DNA of 64,000 nucleotides from Candidatus Reidiella endopervernicosa (GTDB lineage Bacteria; Pseudomonadota; Gammaproteobacteria; GCF-013343005): NCBI RefSeq assembly GCF_013343005.1, contig NZ_CP054491.1, positions 2,276,501 to 2,340,500 of the forward strand, read 5' to 3'. Shown piece by piece: positions 1 to 8,462 of this stretch (position 1 is its first letter; each line of letters starts with the position of its first letter). The notes under the pieces were generated by a model. It saw only the letters and a program-made list of their open reading frames with translations, ran no database searches and was not told where the DNA came from. The position numbers and the translations under genes were made by a program.

Positions 1-363
1 ACCAGAGTACACGCCAGCTACTCCAGAGCATTTGTTTCGAGCAGTGACTATAGTGATGATGGCATCGAAGAAGCAACGCCTGAGAACAGCTACAACATTC
101 TTCTCATCCAGCGTATCCCCAGGCTTCTTGATGTCAGCCTGAACTTCTATCACATGGATGAGATTCACGGACTTGGTACAGGAGATGATACCGGTCCAAT
201 CGATCGACTAGATTTACGGTTATCCAGGTCCGTCTCATTCGGCGGCAATAAGGCAACCATCGCAATGGTTGTGCAAAACACATTGGATGAAGATTATCGC
301 GAATATGATAAAGATAATCTCTTCGAAAGACGCGGTTATCTAGAACTTCTTCTGAGTCTATAG
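1..363 (+). CDS. TonB-dependent outer membrane receptor, C-terminal part (5' truncated by window)
   Basis: The frame is open from the first base and ends at a TAG at 361-363. About 120 residues are visible, with alternating hydrophobic and polar strands. The end contains NTLDEDYREYDKDN followed by a short strand ending LLLSL, which matches the last beta-strands of TonB-dependent receptor barrels. Such proteins import or sense ligands at the outer membrane using TonB energy; the ligand cannot be told from this end. It lies upstream of, and codirectional with, a periplasmic binding protein and a sensor kinase, so it is probably the first visible gene of the same transcription unit. The N-terminal plug is outside the window. 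Confidence 0.75.
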   Translation, partial: TRVHASYSRAFVSSSDYSDDGIEEATPENSYNILLIQRIPRLLDVSLNFYHMDEIHGLGTGDDTGPIDRLDLRLSRSVSFGGNKATIAMVVQNTLDEDYREYDKDNLFERRGYLELLLSL

Positions 364-413
364 CCCATGCCAACCCTTATCAGAATCAATTAATCAAACA
401 AACAATAATGCCG

Positions 414-690
414 GGGAGTCGCTATTTTTGCGAAAGTTTGTTTTGGGCATCCAAGCCCAAGCAAACAGCAAAAACTTAACGCGACCGTTTATGCCTTCGG
501 CGCCCCGACCGTCCTGCGTACGTTGCGTAATCACCTCTTCGCGGCTCTACACAACTCCCTCAGTGACTCTACGCCGACATAAAGCCGCTGCTGCATCTTC
601 TTCGTCGTCCGCTCGCGCCTCAACTACGAATATGCAGACGGCGTCGACTATCGGACTAACCGCCTTCGCTTCGCTATCCATGGCGGTCAG
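414..690 (+). mobile_element. 277-bp non-coding mobile repeat, copy 1
   Basis: One of three near-identical copies in the window. It follows CCG at 411-413 and is followed by a second CG at 691-692. The left part forms a long hairpin (about 424-475, arms TTTTTGC/GCAAAAA, GTTTG/CAAAC, GGGC/GCCC). A second hairpin (ACCGCC/GGCGGT) ends within 3-5 nt of the right end. There are no terminal inverted repeats and no coding frame shared with the other copies, because indels between copies are not multiples of three. This copy sits 50 bp after the receptor stop codon and 7 bp before the ATG of the binding-protein gene, so it separates that gene from its original leader. Confidence 0.85.
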
Positions 691-697
691 CGAAGGA

Positions 698-1660
698 ATG
701 CGTTTTAATTCAGCAAGTATAAGGGGCATCATTACGGTGCTCACAGGAGTCGTTCTGTTCGCAGCGATTCTTACCTCCCCTCGTCTGGTTCTCGCAGAAA
801 CAACGTCGACAATGGATGTTATCGCTGTCTATCAAAAGGAGAGTAAACGAGTCACAAAACTGATTAACGCGCTCTCGTCAATACCGTCGAGAAAGATAGA
901 TGGTCGATTACTCAGTTCGCCATTAACAACCGATGATAAATTATCTCTATCCAAAGATAACACCGTGTATCTTGCGATAGGAATAAAAGTCACAAAACAG
1001 CTGGTCAATTATCTCAATGGGAAAAAGATCATCGCTGCTATGGTTTCTGAGTCAGAAATAGAACATCTTTATTCAAATCCGGGAACAAACAGAAACAGCG
1101 TAACGGCATTAGTAGTCGACCAACCCGTTGAGCGACTGCTGTTATTAGCAGATGAAGTTAGTGATCACAACAGTATTGTTTTACCTTACAGCACGGCAAA
1201 CAACACCTCCAAGATAACTCGGATCAAGCAGTTCGCGTTAAAAAACAGCATAAGGTTAACCCTCAAACAGATCGACCTACCACTAACTACCCACCATCTT
1301 ATTGATGCTATAAGAGGGTCAGAAGCGGTTCTAGCCATACCAGATCGCGCACTACACAATCGAAGTAATGCCAAATCTATTATTTTAAACAGCTATCGAA
1401 TGGGCGTCCCACTCGTCGCATACAGCAAGGCATACAGTACCGCCGGTGCCTCGGCGGCACTATATAGCTCGATAGAAAATATTGCGGCTGATATATCCGC
1501 CTTACTGGATACAAACAAGACACCAGCAACAGACCTTTACATCGTAAAACCGACTGAGTTCTCAGTAACGGTCAATCGAAGAGTATCTGACTCACTCAAT
1601 TTAAGGCTGCCGGATGCTACCAGCCTTAAGGCCACTCTTATCGAAAGGATGAATCAATGA
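698..1660 (+). CDS. Periplasmic ABC-type substrate-binding-like protein
   Basis: About 320 residues. The start chosen (ATG 698) gives a typical signal peptide: charged N-region, hydrophobic stretch near residues 12-30, and a cleavage site near VLA-ET. The mature part has the alternating beta/alpha pattern of the poorly characterised ABC substrate-binding family found next to receptors and sensor kinases (PF04392-like; family call by resemblance). The frame is open upstream through mobile repeat copy 1, but that N-terminal extension is not native. The stop overlaps the start of the kinase gene by 4 bases (ATGA), implying translational coupling. No permease or ATPase gene is adjacent, so a sensing role with the kinase is plausible. 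The native ribosome binding site is unclear because AAGGA directly abuts the ATG. Confidence 0.7.
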   Translation: MRFNSASIRGIITVLTGVVLFAAILTSPRLVLAETTSTMDVIAVYQKESKRVTKLINALSSIPSRKIDGRLLSSPLTTDDKLSLSKDNTVYLAIGIKVTKQLVNYLNGKKIIAAMVSESEIEHLYSNPGTNRNSVTALVVDQPVERLLLLADEVSDHNSIVLPYSTANNTSKITRIKQFALKNSIRLTLKQIDLPLTTHHLIDAIRGSEAVLAIPDRALHNRSNAKSIILNSYRMGVPLVAYSKAYSTAGASAALYSSIENIAADISALLDTNKTPATDLYIVKPTEFSVTVNRRVSDSLNLRLPDATSLKATLIERMNQ

Positions 1661-3714
1661 ATAAGCCATCAATTCATCTTGAAACGATCATTCTGGGTCT
1701 AATCCCAGTACTGATTGCCTGCTTAACGTTTGGTTACTATTTCATCCAAACACACTTTGAAGAGTCAGACATACAACTCCAGATGAGAGCAGAAACAACA
1801 GCCAAAATGTTAGCTCCTGCGACTGAGTATGGAGTGGTTTCAGGTAATACCGAATTTCTATCAGACCTGCTGGAAGAGGCCTTAAAGGGTAACGACCTAA
1901 TTAGTATTACCATCGTCGACATTGAAGACAATACCGTTATAAGTCGAATCAACCATGCCGTGGTCGTTGTGGATCCTATTTCATATAAGCATCCAATATT
2001 TTTGAAGGGAATCAATATCTCCGACACTGTTGACGATATATTCGACACTAACAACGATGAACAGCTTGGTTGGATCTTTGTCAGAATGTCAGGTTTTGAG
2101 AATGCGGCTAAAAAAAGTAACGTAATAGCAAGAATAGTCATATTTCTTATCGCTGTAATCACCATCTCGCTAGCACTGCTGATATCACTTTCCAGGCGTC
2201 TTTCTAATCCAATTGTAAAGATGACGAAAGCGATAGAGAAGATCAGCAATAACAAATATGACATAGAGGTAGGCAGGTATAGTAATCGAGACCTTGACTA
2301 TCTGGCCAATGGCATCTCTAGCATGGCGAGATCGATTGGTAGTTTAATTACCAACCAACAACGGGAGATTGAAGCTGCAACCAACGAACTTACAGACAGT
2401 ATCAATAAGATCGAAATTCAAAACAGAGAACTAGAAACAGAACGATTGAAGGCTGTAAAGGCGAATGAAGTGAAAGGTGAGTTCCTTGCAAATATGAGCC
2501 ATGAATTGAGGACACCACTCAACGGTATTACTGGATTTTGTGATGTATTAGCAAATACGCAGCTATCATTTGAGCAGCAGGAGGCAATGGCGGCCATACA
2601 GGTTTCTTCTCGAACCCTGATGCAGATAATCAATGACATTCTTGATTTCTCAAAAATCGATGCCGGCATGCTCGATATTGACCAACAAACCATCGACATC
2701 AACGAATGTATCGAGGAAGTTATGGTCCTGTTATCGCCTTACGCCCACAACAAATCGATCAATCTCTACTATTCAAATACAGACATCTCATCAAGATTTA
2801 TCCGAAGTGATCGATTAAGAATAAAACAGATATTGACCAACCTTGTAAACAACGCCATCAAGTTCACTGAAAACGGTTATGTAAAAGTAAATATTGTTAA
2901 TAATAAAAACAGTAATAACTTATTGATCGAAGTTGTTGATACGGGTATTGGCCTCTCATATGATTTTCAACGGAAGATGTTCAATGAATTCACCCAGGAG
3001 GATTGTTCCATCACAAGAAACTACGGGGGAACTGGACTTGGTCTGGCAGTATCTAAAAAGCTGATTGACCTATTAGGTGGCGAGATAGGTGTTAACAGTT
3101 CACCAGGGCATGGAACAAGATTCTGGTTTACCCTTCCTAAAGGAGTTGTTGTTGATGCTGACAATAAGAACCTTGATGCCAATATATATTTCGACCGAGA
3201 GGTTCTTTTTTTACATGACAAGGTAAACGGCGATGACGTATTGATAGCACCGATAGAAGAGCGAGGCGCATGTGTTGTTGTTAGGTCTATAGACTCTTTT
3301 TATACTGAAGATCCAACAGGATTTGATTTGATTGTGGTTCGATCCAGTTCAACTGAGATAGAACGACTTGATCTGGCACAATACATATCCGAGTTCCTTG
3401 CTCACATTCCTGTGCTTATTATTACCGACAATCCTGACTTTATAGATTTCGATAATAGACTCGACCTGAGTAATGTAACCCTACGCAAGGAGTATGTAAC
3501 CCTTGCAGCTGGGCTGACTCTAATCTCGAGACTTTTCGACAAGGACTTCGTAGAACCAAGCACACACAACGAGGTTATTACCACACGACTAGAAAGACCG
3601 GGGAGTCGCTATTTTTGCGAAAGTTTGTTTTGGGCATCCAAGCCCAAGCAAACAGCAAAACTTCACGCGACCGTTTATGCCTGCGGCGCCCGACGTCCTG
3701 CGTACGTTGCGTAA
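1657..3714 (+). pseudogene. barA: BarA/GacS-like hybrid sensor kinase, 5' part interrupted by repeat copy 2
   Basis: Codons 1-648 are native; after 3600 the frame runs into the mobile repeat and stops at 3712-3714. Domains in order: membrane helix (about 9-29), periplasmic sensor with the AEYG-type sCache_4 pattern of BarA/GacS, second helix (about 162-180), HAMP, HisKA with the phosphorylated His in SHELRTPLNG, HATPase with N-box NNAIKF and G-boxes DTGIGL and GTGLGL, then a degenerate receiver-like region. The receiver and HPt domains needed for phosphorelay lie beyond the insertion. Family members phosphorylate a GacA/UvrY-type regulator that controls carbon-storage small RNAs. The truncated product could still autophosphorylate but lacks the relay. 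It sits next to convergent acpS. Confidence 0.8.
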
Positions 3715-3877
3715 TCACCTCTTCGCGGCTCTACACAACTCCCTCAGTGACTCTACGCCGACATAAAGCCGCTGCTGCATCTTCTCCGTCGTTCGCTCGC
3801 GCTCTCAACTACGAATATACAGACGGCGTCGACTATCGGGGACTAACCGCCCTCACTTCGCTCTCCATGGCGGTCAG
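3601..3877 (+). mobile_element. 277-bp non-coding mobile repeat, copy 2 (inside barA-like gene)
   Basis: It begins right after CCG (3598-3600) and is followed by CG at 3878-3879. Joining base 3600 to 3880 restores an uninterrupted kinase-receiver frame (ERP joined to NDLRILVVDDNQ). It has the same left hairpin and right-end hairpin as the other copies, and differs from copy 3 by about six substitutions and three small indels (hand count). It supplies stop codons in every frame that enters from the left. It has the same orientation as the host gene. Confidence 0.88.
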
Positions 3878-3879
3878 CG

Positions 3880-4635
3880 AATGACTTAAGGATTCTTGTG
3901 GTTGATGACAACCAAATCAACCGAAAGCTTTTGACATCGCTTCTACAAAAACGGACAAAGTCGATCGATGAAGCCACTGACGGCAACCAGGCTGTCGAAC
4001 TGTGTCAGAATAATAGCTACGACATAATATTTATGGATATCCACATGCCCGGCATAAGCGGAATCGAAACCACAGAGAAGATAAAAAATGACAACATCAT
4101 CAACAGCGAAACAACAATTATTGGCCTAACTGCTGACACCCTGCCAGAGACAGAACAGCTGTGTCGTGAAGCAGGAATCACTGATATGTTACTAAAACCA
4201 ATTAATGAAGAGATGTTAATCTCCACCCTTAATAGCTGCCTTAACAGTACTGATCTTGTTGGCGCTGATACAGTGACAGCTATTGATAACTCACTAGATT
4301 CCATCTACGACAACGAACAAGCAAAAAAGAAAACAGGTGGCAACGAGAAGCTAGCTCAGGAGCTAGTCGCAATGCTCATCGATGAGATTGATGAGCATGA
4401 GAATGTGCTATCAGAAGCCTATGCTTCAAATAGATTAGACAACCTCCGGGTGGCATCGCATAAGTTGAATGGATCGGCAAGTTACTGCAGCATGCCGCGC
4501 CTTGAAAAAGCGGCCTCCGAACTTGAGCAGGCAGTTGTCGATGGACAACCTGAGCTAATCAAACAAACTTATTACTGCGTGCTTGAGAGAATAGAGGAAA
4601 TAAAAAGTAACAGAAACAGATTGTTCAGCTTGTAA
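3880..4635 (+). pseudogene. barA: BarA/GacS-like hybrid kinase, 3' part: receiver and HPt domains
   Basis: Downstream remainder of the interrupted kinase, in the native frame from 3880. The receiver domain opens with RILVVDDNQ, has the phosphoacceptor Asp in IFMDIHMPG and the conserved Lys in LLKPIN. A C-terminal HPt domain carries the His in ASHKLNGSA. An in-frame TAA inside the repeat (3844-3846) prevents read-through; a possible internal GTG start at 3898 would cut into the first receiver strand, losing part of the acidic pocket region. If translated, it would be a stand-alone REC-HPt protein. The 3' end overlaps the convergent acpS gene by 11 bp. Confidence 0.75.
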
Positions 4636-5002
4636 GCGTTACAAAAGCGATCGCGTACTTCTGTTCGTCAGATATACTAAGATGGCTACTCTTCATACCA
4701 ATCTTTTCTAGATACAACAACGCCTTTCCTGAGAACTGCAACAACGGCCTTCCAAGTTGGTCATGTGTGATCACGATATCACGCATGCATACACCGTTTC
4801 TAAAACCTGTGCCCATCGCCTTCGCCGCAGCCTCCTTTGCAGCAAATCTTTTTGCCAGCACTCTATGTTTAGCCGCACTCGCTTGATATACGGTCATCTC
4901 TTCTACTGCCAACACCCTCGCAGCAAACCGATCACCAAAACGCAATAATGCGGATTCGATTCTATCAATCGACACAATATCCGTACCAATACCGATAATC
5001 AT
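4625..5002 (-). CDS. acpS: Holo-[acyl-carrier-protein] synthase
   Basis: 125 residues, the usual AcpS length. It transfers the 4'-phosphopantetheine arm from CoA to the serine of apo-ACP, in the cytoplasm. Visible signatures are the N-terminal [14 protein letters not shown] with the Mg-binding Asp, and [15 protein letters not shown] with the conserved Glu and Lys. It overlaps the end of pdxJ by 4 bases and is the last gene of the lepA-to-acpS run, an arrangement standard in gammaproteobacteria. Its 3' end overlaps the barA-like gene convergently by 11 bp. Confidence 0.97.
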   Translation of the reverse strand: MIIGIGTDIVSIDRIESALLRFGDRFAARVLAVEEMTVYQASAAKHRVLAKRFAAKEAAAKAMGTGFRNGVCMRDIVITHDQLGRPLLQFSGKALLYLEKIGMKSSHLSISDEQKYAIAFVTLTS

Positions 5003-5736
5003 TGTTTATTTCTAACCAAGATAAGCTGTTTCATCTCTTTAATGGCATTATTCAACCCACAAAAGAGAGCTCGAGCAATAATTGCATGACCAATATTCAG
5101 CTCCGCTATTGAATCAATCTCAGCAATTCTAGCGACATTATGATAATTAAGGCCGTGACCAGCATTAACCTTGATACCCTTCTGCGCAGCATAGTCGACT
5201 GCTGATTTAATTTTTTCAAATTCGCTATCTGCAATCTGATCAGATGCAGCATCTGCATAGTGTCCGGTGTGTATTTCTATTACCCTGGCACCGGCCTCAT
5301 AGGCGGCATCAATCTGACTATTATCAGGGTCGATAAAGAGTGATACACAGGTGTCATTTGCTGTTAGCCGCTGACATGCGGAAGTTATCGGATCGATGTG
5401 ACCAACCACATCAAGGCCACCCTCAGTTGTAAGCTCTTCTCGTCTCTCAGGAACCAGGCAGCAATCTGCAGGGGCAAGTCTTAAGGCTATATCGACCATT
5501 TCATCCGTAACAGCCATTTCAAGATTTACTCTCGTCTGTATAGTCTGACTGAGTATCTCTACGTCACGTTCTTGAATATGCCGTCTATCTTCCCTGAGAT
5601 GGAGAGTGATAATATCGGCCCCCGACTCTTCTGCAATCATTGCTGCATAGATGGGATCTGGGTAGCGTGTACCTCTCGCCTGACGGATAGTAGCGATGTG
5701 ATCGATATTTACGCCTAGTAATCTTCTATTCATCAA
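4999..5736 (-). CDS. pdxJ: Pyridoxine 5'-phosphate synthase
   Basis: 245 residues. It condenses 1-deoxyxylulose 5-phosphate with 3-amino-2-oxopropyl phosphate to pyridoxine 5'-phosphate (vitamin B6 route). It begins [21 protein letters not shown], the family's N-terminal signature, and carries the [11 protein letters not shown] motif, a conserved KVNAGHGL segment and ELNIGHAI near the C-terminus. It follows recO by 32 bp and overlaps acpS by 4 bp. No unusual features. Confidence 0.97.
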   Translation of the reverse strand: MMNRRLLGVNIDHIATIRQARGTRYPDPIYAAMIAEESGADIITLHLREDRRHIQERDVEILSQTIQTRVNLEMAVTDEMVDIALRLAPADCCLVPERREELTTEGGLDVVGHIDPITSACQRLTANDTCVSLFIDPDNSQIDAAYEAGARVIEIHTGHYADAASDQIADSEFEKIKSAVDYAAQKGIKVNAGHGLNYHNVARIAEIDSIAELNIGHAIIARALFCGLNNAIKEMKQLILVRNKQ

Positions 5737-5768
5737 CTTACCTTACACAGTGATATCTGGAATAATAG

Positions 5769-6470
5769 TTAGAGCACACTGAAGAGTGAACGGCTCTTTA
5801 TCTCTTTTCGACTAATTAGATTTGACAGGACTAACCTAGTTAGCCGCTTTGACGATTTAAGAGACTCTTCACTTTCAAAATTCTCATTGCAAAATGCGAT
5901 TAAATCACGACCTCTAAAAACAGCCCCACGATTGTTGCAATCACATATTACAGGTCCGTTATTAATCTCATATCGATAACACAATAGATCTTCAAGCGGT
6001 GCCCCATTAACAGCTTCGTGATCTAGTATTAGCGCGTACCCCATCACTTCAAGAAGATGTTTTTCAAACAATCTTAGTGAATGGTCAATCGTGTCACCAT
6101 GCCGAATCTCATTAAGGGTTCTCTCATAGAGATCATAAAGATCCTCGCAAGGATCTTCTGTGTGTAATAGGTCTCTTATGAGTTCATTGAGATAGAGAGC
6201 ACTAATCAACCGACTACCCAGAAGCGGGAGGGATGTGTGAGTAGTCTCTGCCTCTCTCAGAGTATATAGGTCACCTCGCCCACTCCAGCTAATCAATAGT
6301 TGATTGAAGGGTGTGAGCACAGGTTTAAGGCGAGATTTTGAACTGCGTGCACCCTTAGCGATAAGGGCTACTCTACCGTATGAAAAGCTGAACACATCAA
6401 GAATCAGACTGCTTTCACGATAGGGTCTCGAATGGAGGAGATAACATGGATGTGCATCGACACGTACCAC
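5769..6470 (-). CDS. recO: DNA repair protein RecO
   Basis: 233 residues. RecO anneals complementary strands and helps load RecA on SSB-coated gaps in the RecFOR pathway. The N-terminal OB-fold is recognisable (HSRPYRESSLILDVFS, then RVALIAKGAR), followed by the helical C-terminal domain; the family Zn-Cys pattern is weak, as in many gammaproteobacterial RecO proteins. It is downstream of era with a 17-bp gap, in the conserved rnc-era-recO order. Confidence 0.93.
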   Translation of the reverse strand: MVRVDAHPCYLLHSRPYRESSLILDVFSFSYGRVALIAKGARSSKSRLKPVLTPFNQLLISWSGRGDLYTLREAETTHTSLPLLGSRLISALYLNELIRDLLHTEDPCEDLYDLYERTLNEIRHGDTIDHSLRLFEKHLLEVMGYALILDHEAVNGAPLEDLLCYRYEINNGPVICDCNNRGAVFRGRDLIAFCNENFESEESLKSSKRLTRLVLSNLISRKEIKSRSLFSVL

Positions 6471-6487
6471 TACAGTCGACTCATACT

Positions 6488-7387
6488 CTATTTATCGTTA
6501 TAACCAAGGCTCTTCAGCGCCCTGTCATCATCAGCCCATCCCTCTTTAACTTTCACCCAAAGCTTAAGGAATACCTTCTGTTCCAACATGCGTTCAATAT
6601 CAATACGCGACTTCTCTCCTATCTCCTTGAGCATCTTTCCTGCCTTACCAATCACGATGGCCTTTTGACTCGAACGCTCTACCCAAATTAGCGCATGAAT
6701 CGTAACCAGACCCTGCTCCTCTTTGAAGTCTTCAATTTCAACCGTCAGAGAGTATGGTAGTTCTTTTCCAAGATTCCGTGTTAGTTTTTCACGAATGATT
6801 TCAGCGGCAAGGAAGCGCACGCTCTTATCAGTGACTTCATCGGGGCTAAACTGCGGATCAGATTGAGGTAGGTATTTTGCTACCGTCTCCTCAAGCATAT
6901 CGAGATTCATGCCTCGGCTAGAGGAGATTGGTACTAGCGCAGCAAAACTATATTTCTGTGAGACCTCCCCTAGATAAGGGAGCAGCTTCTCTTTATCTTC
7001 TATCATATCGATCTTGTTGATCGCTAAAATAATGGGTACACCACTCTGTTTTGCGATCTCTAGTACACGCTCATCTTCATCACGCCACTGCATTCTATCA
7101 ACAACGAAGATCACTACATCGATATCATGGATAACAGATATCGCAGACCTGTTCATATAGCGATTAACCGCCTTGGTCGCCTCATGGATGCCTGGCGTAT
7201 CAACGTATGCAATCTGGTAGTTGTCTGTGGTCTTAATACCAAGAATAGAATGGCGAGTTGTCTGGGGACGCTTAGAGGTAATACTGATTTTTTGTCCGAG
7301 CTGATGATTTAGCAGTGTTGATTTTCCAACATTAGGTCGCCCCAGTATCGCCACATAACCAAAACGGAATTGTTCACTACTATTCAT
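6488..7387 (-). CDS. era: GTPase Era
   Basis: 299 residues. Era binds GTP and the 3' end of 16S rRNA and assists small-subunit assembly. G1 GRPNVGKSTL, G3 DTPGI, and G4 NKID are visible; the KH domain follows (about 200-290) with VIGKAGKMLKEIG. It overlaps the rnc stop by 4 bases, so it is translationally coupled to RNase III. The start ATG at 7387 gives the expected short leader before GYVAILGRPN. Confidence 0.97.
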   Translation of the reverse strand: MNSSEQFRFGYVAILGRPNVGKSTLLNHQLGQKISITSKRPQTTRHSILGIKTTDNYQIAYVDTPGIHEATKAVNRYMNRSAISVIHDIDVVIFVVDRMQWRDEDERVLEIAKQSGVPIILAINKIDMIEDKEKLLPYLGEVSQKYSFAALVPISSSRGMNLDMLEETVAKYLPQSDPQFSPDEVTDKSVRFLAAEIIREKLTRNLGKELPYSLTVEIEDFKEEQGLVTIHALIWVERSSQKAIVIGKAGKMLKEIGEKSRIDIERMLEQKVFLKLWVKVKEGWADDDRALKSLGYNDK

Positions 7388-8046
7388 TTAATTTCATCCA
7401 GTGCTTTTTCAGCAGCCTGCTGCTCTGCCTGACGTCTACTGCCACCCTCTCCCTTGGTGTTGATATTCAGTGATGCCAGACAACAACTGACCTGAAACAA
7501 CTGATTATGATCTTTTCCTGAGATTGAGATCACCTCGTAGATGGGTAGATCAATCTTACGGCTCTGTAGATACTCTTGAAGCCTGGTTTTTGGATCCTTT
7601 AGTAACGCGGGATCCATTGAGCTGTCGATTAAAGACTCGAACAGAGTCAATATCGTTTTTCGAACGGTGTTAATCTCTGAATCGAGATAGATAGCGGCCA
7701 GAATAGCCTCAACAGCATCAGCAAGAATTGAGTCACGGCGGAAGCCTCCGCTCTTGAGCTCCCCAGGACCTAGTTTGATAAATTCGCCCAGATTAAGCAT
7801 GCGAGCCACTACCGCAAGTGACTCACCCTTAACGATCGATGCACGCCTTCGGCTTAATGCGCCTTCTCGCTCCTCAGGGTACTGTTGAAAGAGTGATTCT
7901 GCTATCACCATTCCTAGAATGGCATCACCTAGAAACTCCAGCCTCTCATTATTATTGCTACCTACACTTCTATGGGTCAGTGCCTTTTGTAGTAGCGTCT
8001 CATCCTTGAAACGATAACCAAGGCGCTGTTGTAGGCGGTCGAGCAT
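7384..8046 (-). CDS. rnc: Ribonuclease III
   Basis: About 220 residues from the ATG at 8046; a longer frame to 8100 exists, but the homologous N-terminus starts at MLDRLQQRLGY. It cleaves double-stranded RNA in rRNA maturation and mRNA turnover. The catalytic signature NERLEFLGDAILG and the second acidic motif ADAVEAILAAIY are present, and the dsRNA-binding domain occupies the last 70 residues (DPKTRLQEYLQ onward). It lies 4 bp after the DUF4845 gene and overlaps era. Confidence 0.95.
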   Translation of the reverse strand: MLDRLQQRLGYRFKDETLLQKALTHRSVGSNNNERLEFLGDAILGMVIAESLFQQYPEEREGALSRRRASIVKGESLAVVARMLNLGEFIKLGPGELKSGGFRRDSILADAVEAILAAIYLDSEINTVRKTILTLFESLIDSSMDPALLKDPKTRLQEYLQSRKIDLPIYEVISISGKDHNQLFQVSCCLASLNINTKGEGGSRRQAEQQAAEKALDEIK

Positions 8047-8050
8047 AATA

Positions 8051-8440
8051 TCAACGTGCAGGAGTAGTGTATTCAACGCTCTTATTAAATGAGCCAACAA
8101 TACCGATTTGTTTAACCATCGGTTGCCTGACCTCGTACTCGATGGTCACGGTCATTTTGTTACTCTTTTCTTCGAACTTCACGTCCTCGACTGTCGCGTT
8201 TGTTACATCATTCATATCTAGTCGGCGTGTAATCATTTTCTTAAGATCTTTCTTCGACTTTTTACTCTCCTGAGCCTCATCTTTGATTGATTCCATAATG
8301 GAAACAACATTGGAGTATTCGAGATACATCGGCACCACACGCAGGGCGAGTAAGGTAAAAAAAGCGATCATCGCTAGAATAATCATCCAGCCCAGCGCCG
8401 TTACACCACGTTGTGAGTATGCAATTTTATTATTCATCAT
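8051..8440 (-). CDS. DUF4845 small membrane protein
   Basis: About 129 residues from the ATG at 8440, which has GAGGATGG at suitable spacing; the open frame continues upstream into lepB and is probably not used. The N-terminus has a short segment SQRGVTALGWM followed by one transmembrane helix (about residues 11-33), resembling a pilin-like leader, and a charged soluble domain follows. This family is regularly placed between lepB and rnc. Function is unknown; the position suggests an envelope role, but that is inference. Confidence 0.85.
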   Translation of the reverse strand: MMNNKIAYSQRGVTALGWMIILAMIAFFTLLALRVVPMYLEYSNVVSIMESIKDEAQESKKSKKDLKKMITRRLDMNDVTNATVEDVKFEEKSNKMTVTIEYEVRQPMVKQIGIVGSFNKSVEYTTPAR

Positions 8441-8462
8441 ATCCATCCTCATAGAACCGTTA

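Noticed and set aside
414-690. The repeat as a group I or group II intron
   Set aside because: No GUGYG start, AY end or domain V hairpin for group II, and no uridine before the 5' junction for group I. Precise in-frame restoration keeps RNA removal possible, but known intron classes are not supported.
428-697. Protein-coding extension of the binding protein across the repeat, and similar ORFs in the other copies
   Set aside because: Indels between copies change frame, no frame is shared, and composition is low-complexity Ser/Arg/Ala; these are translations of a non-coding element.
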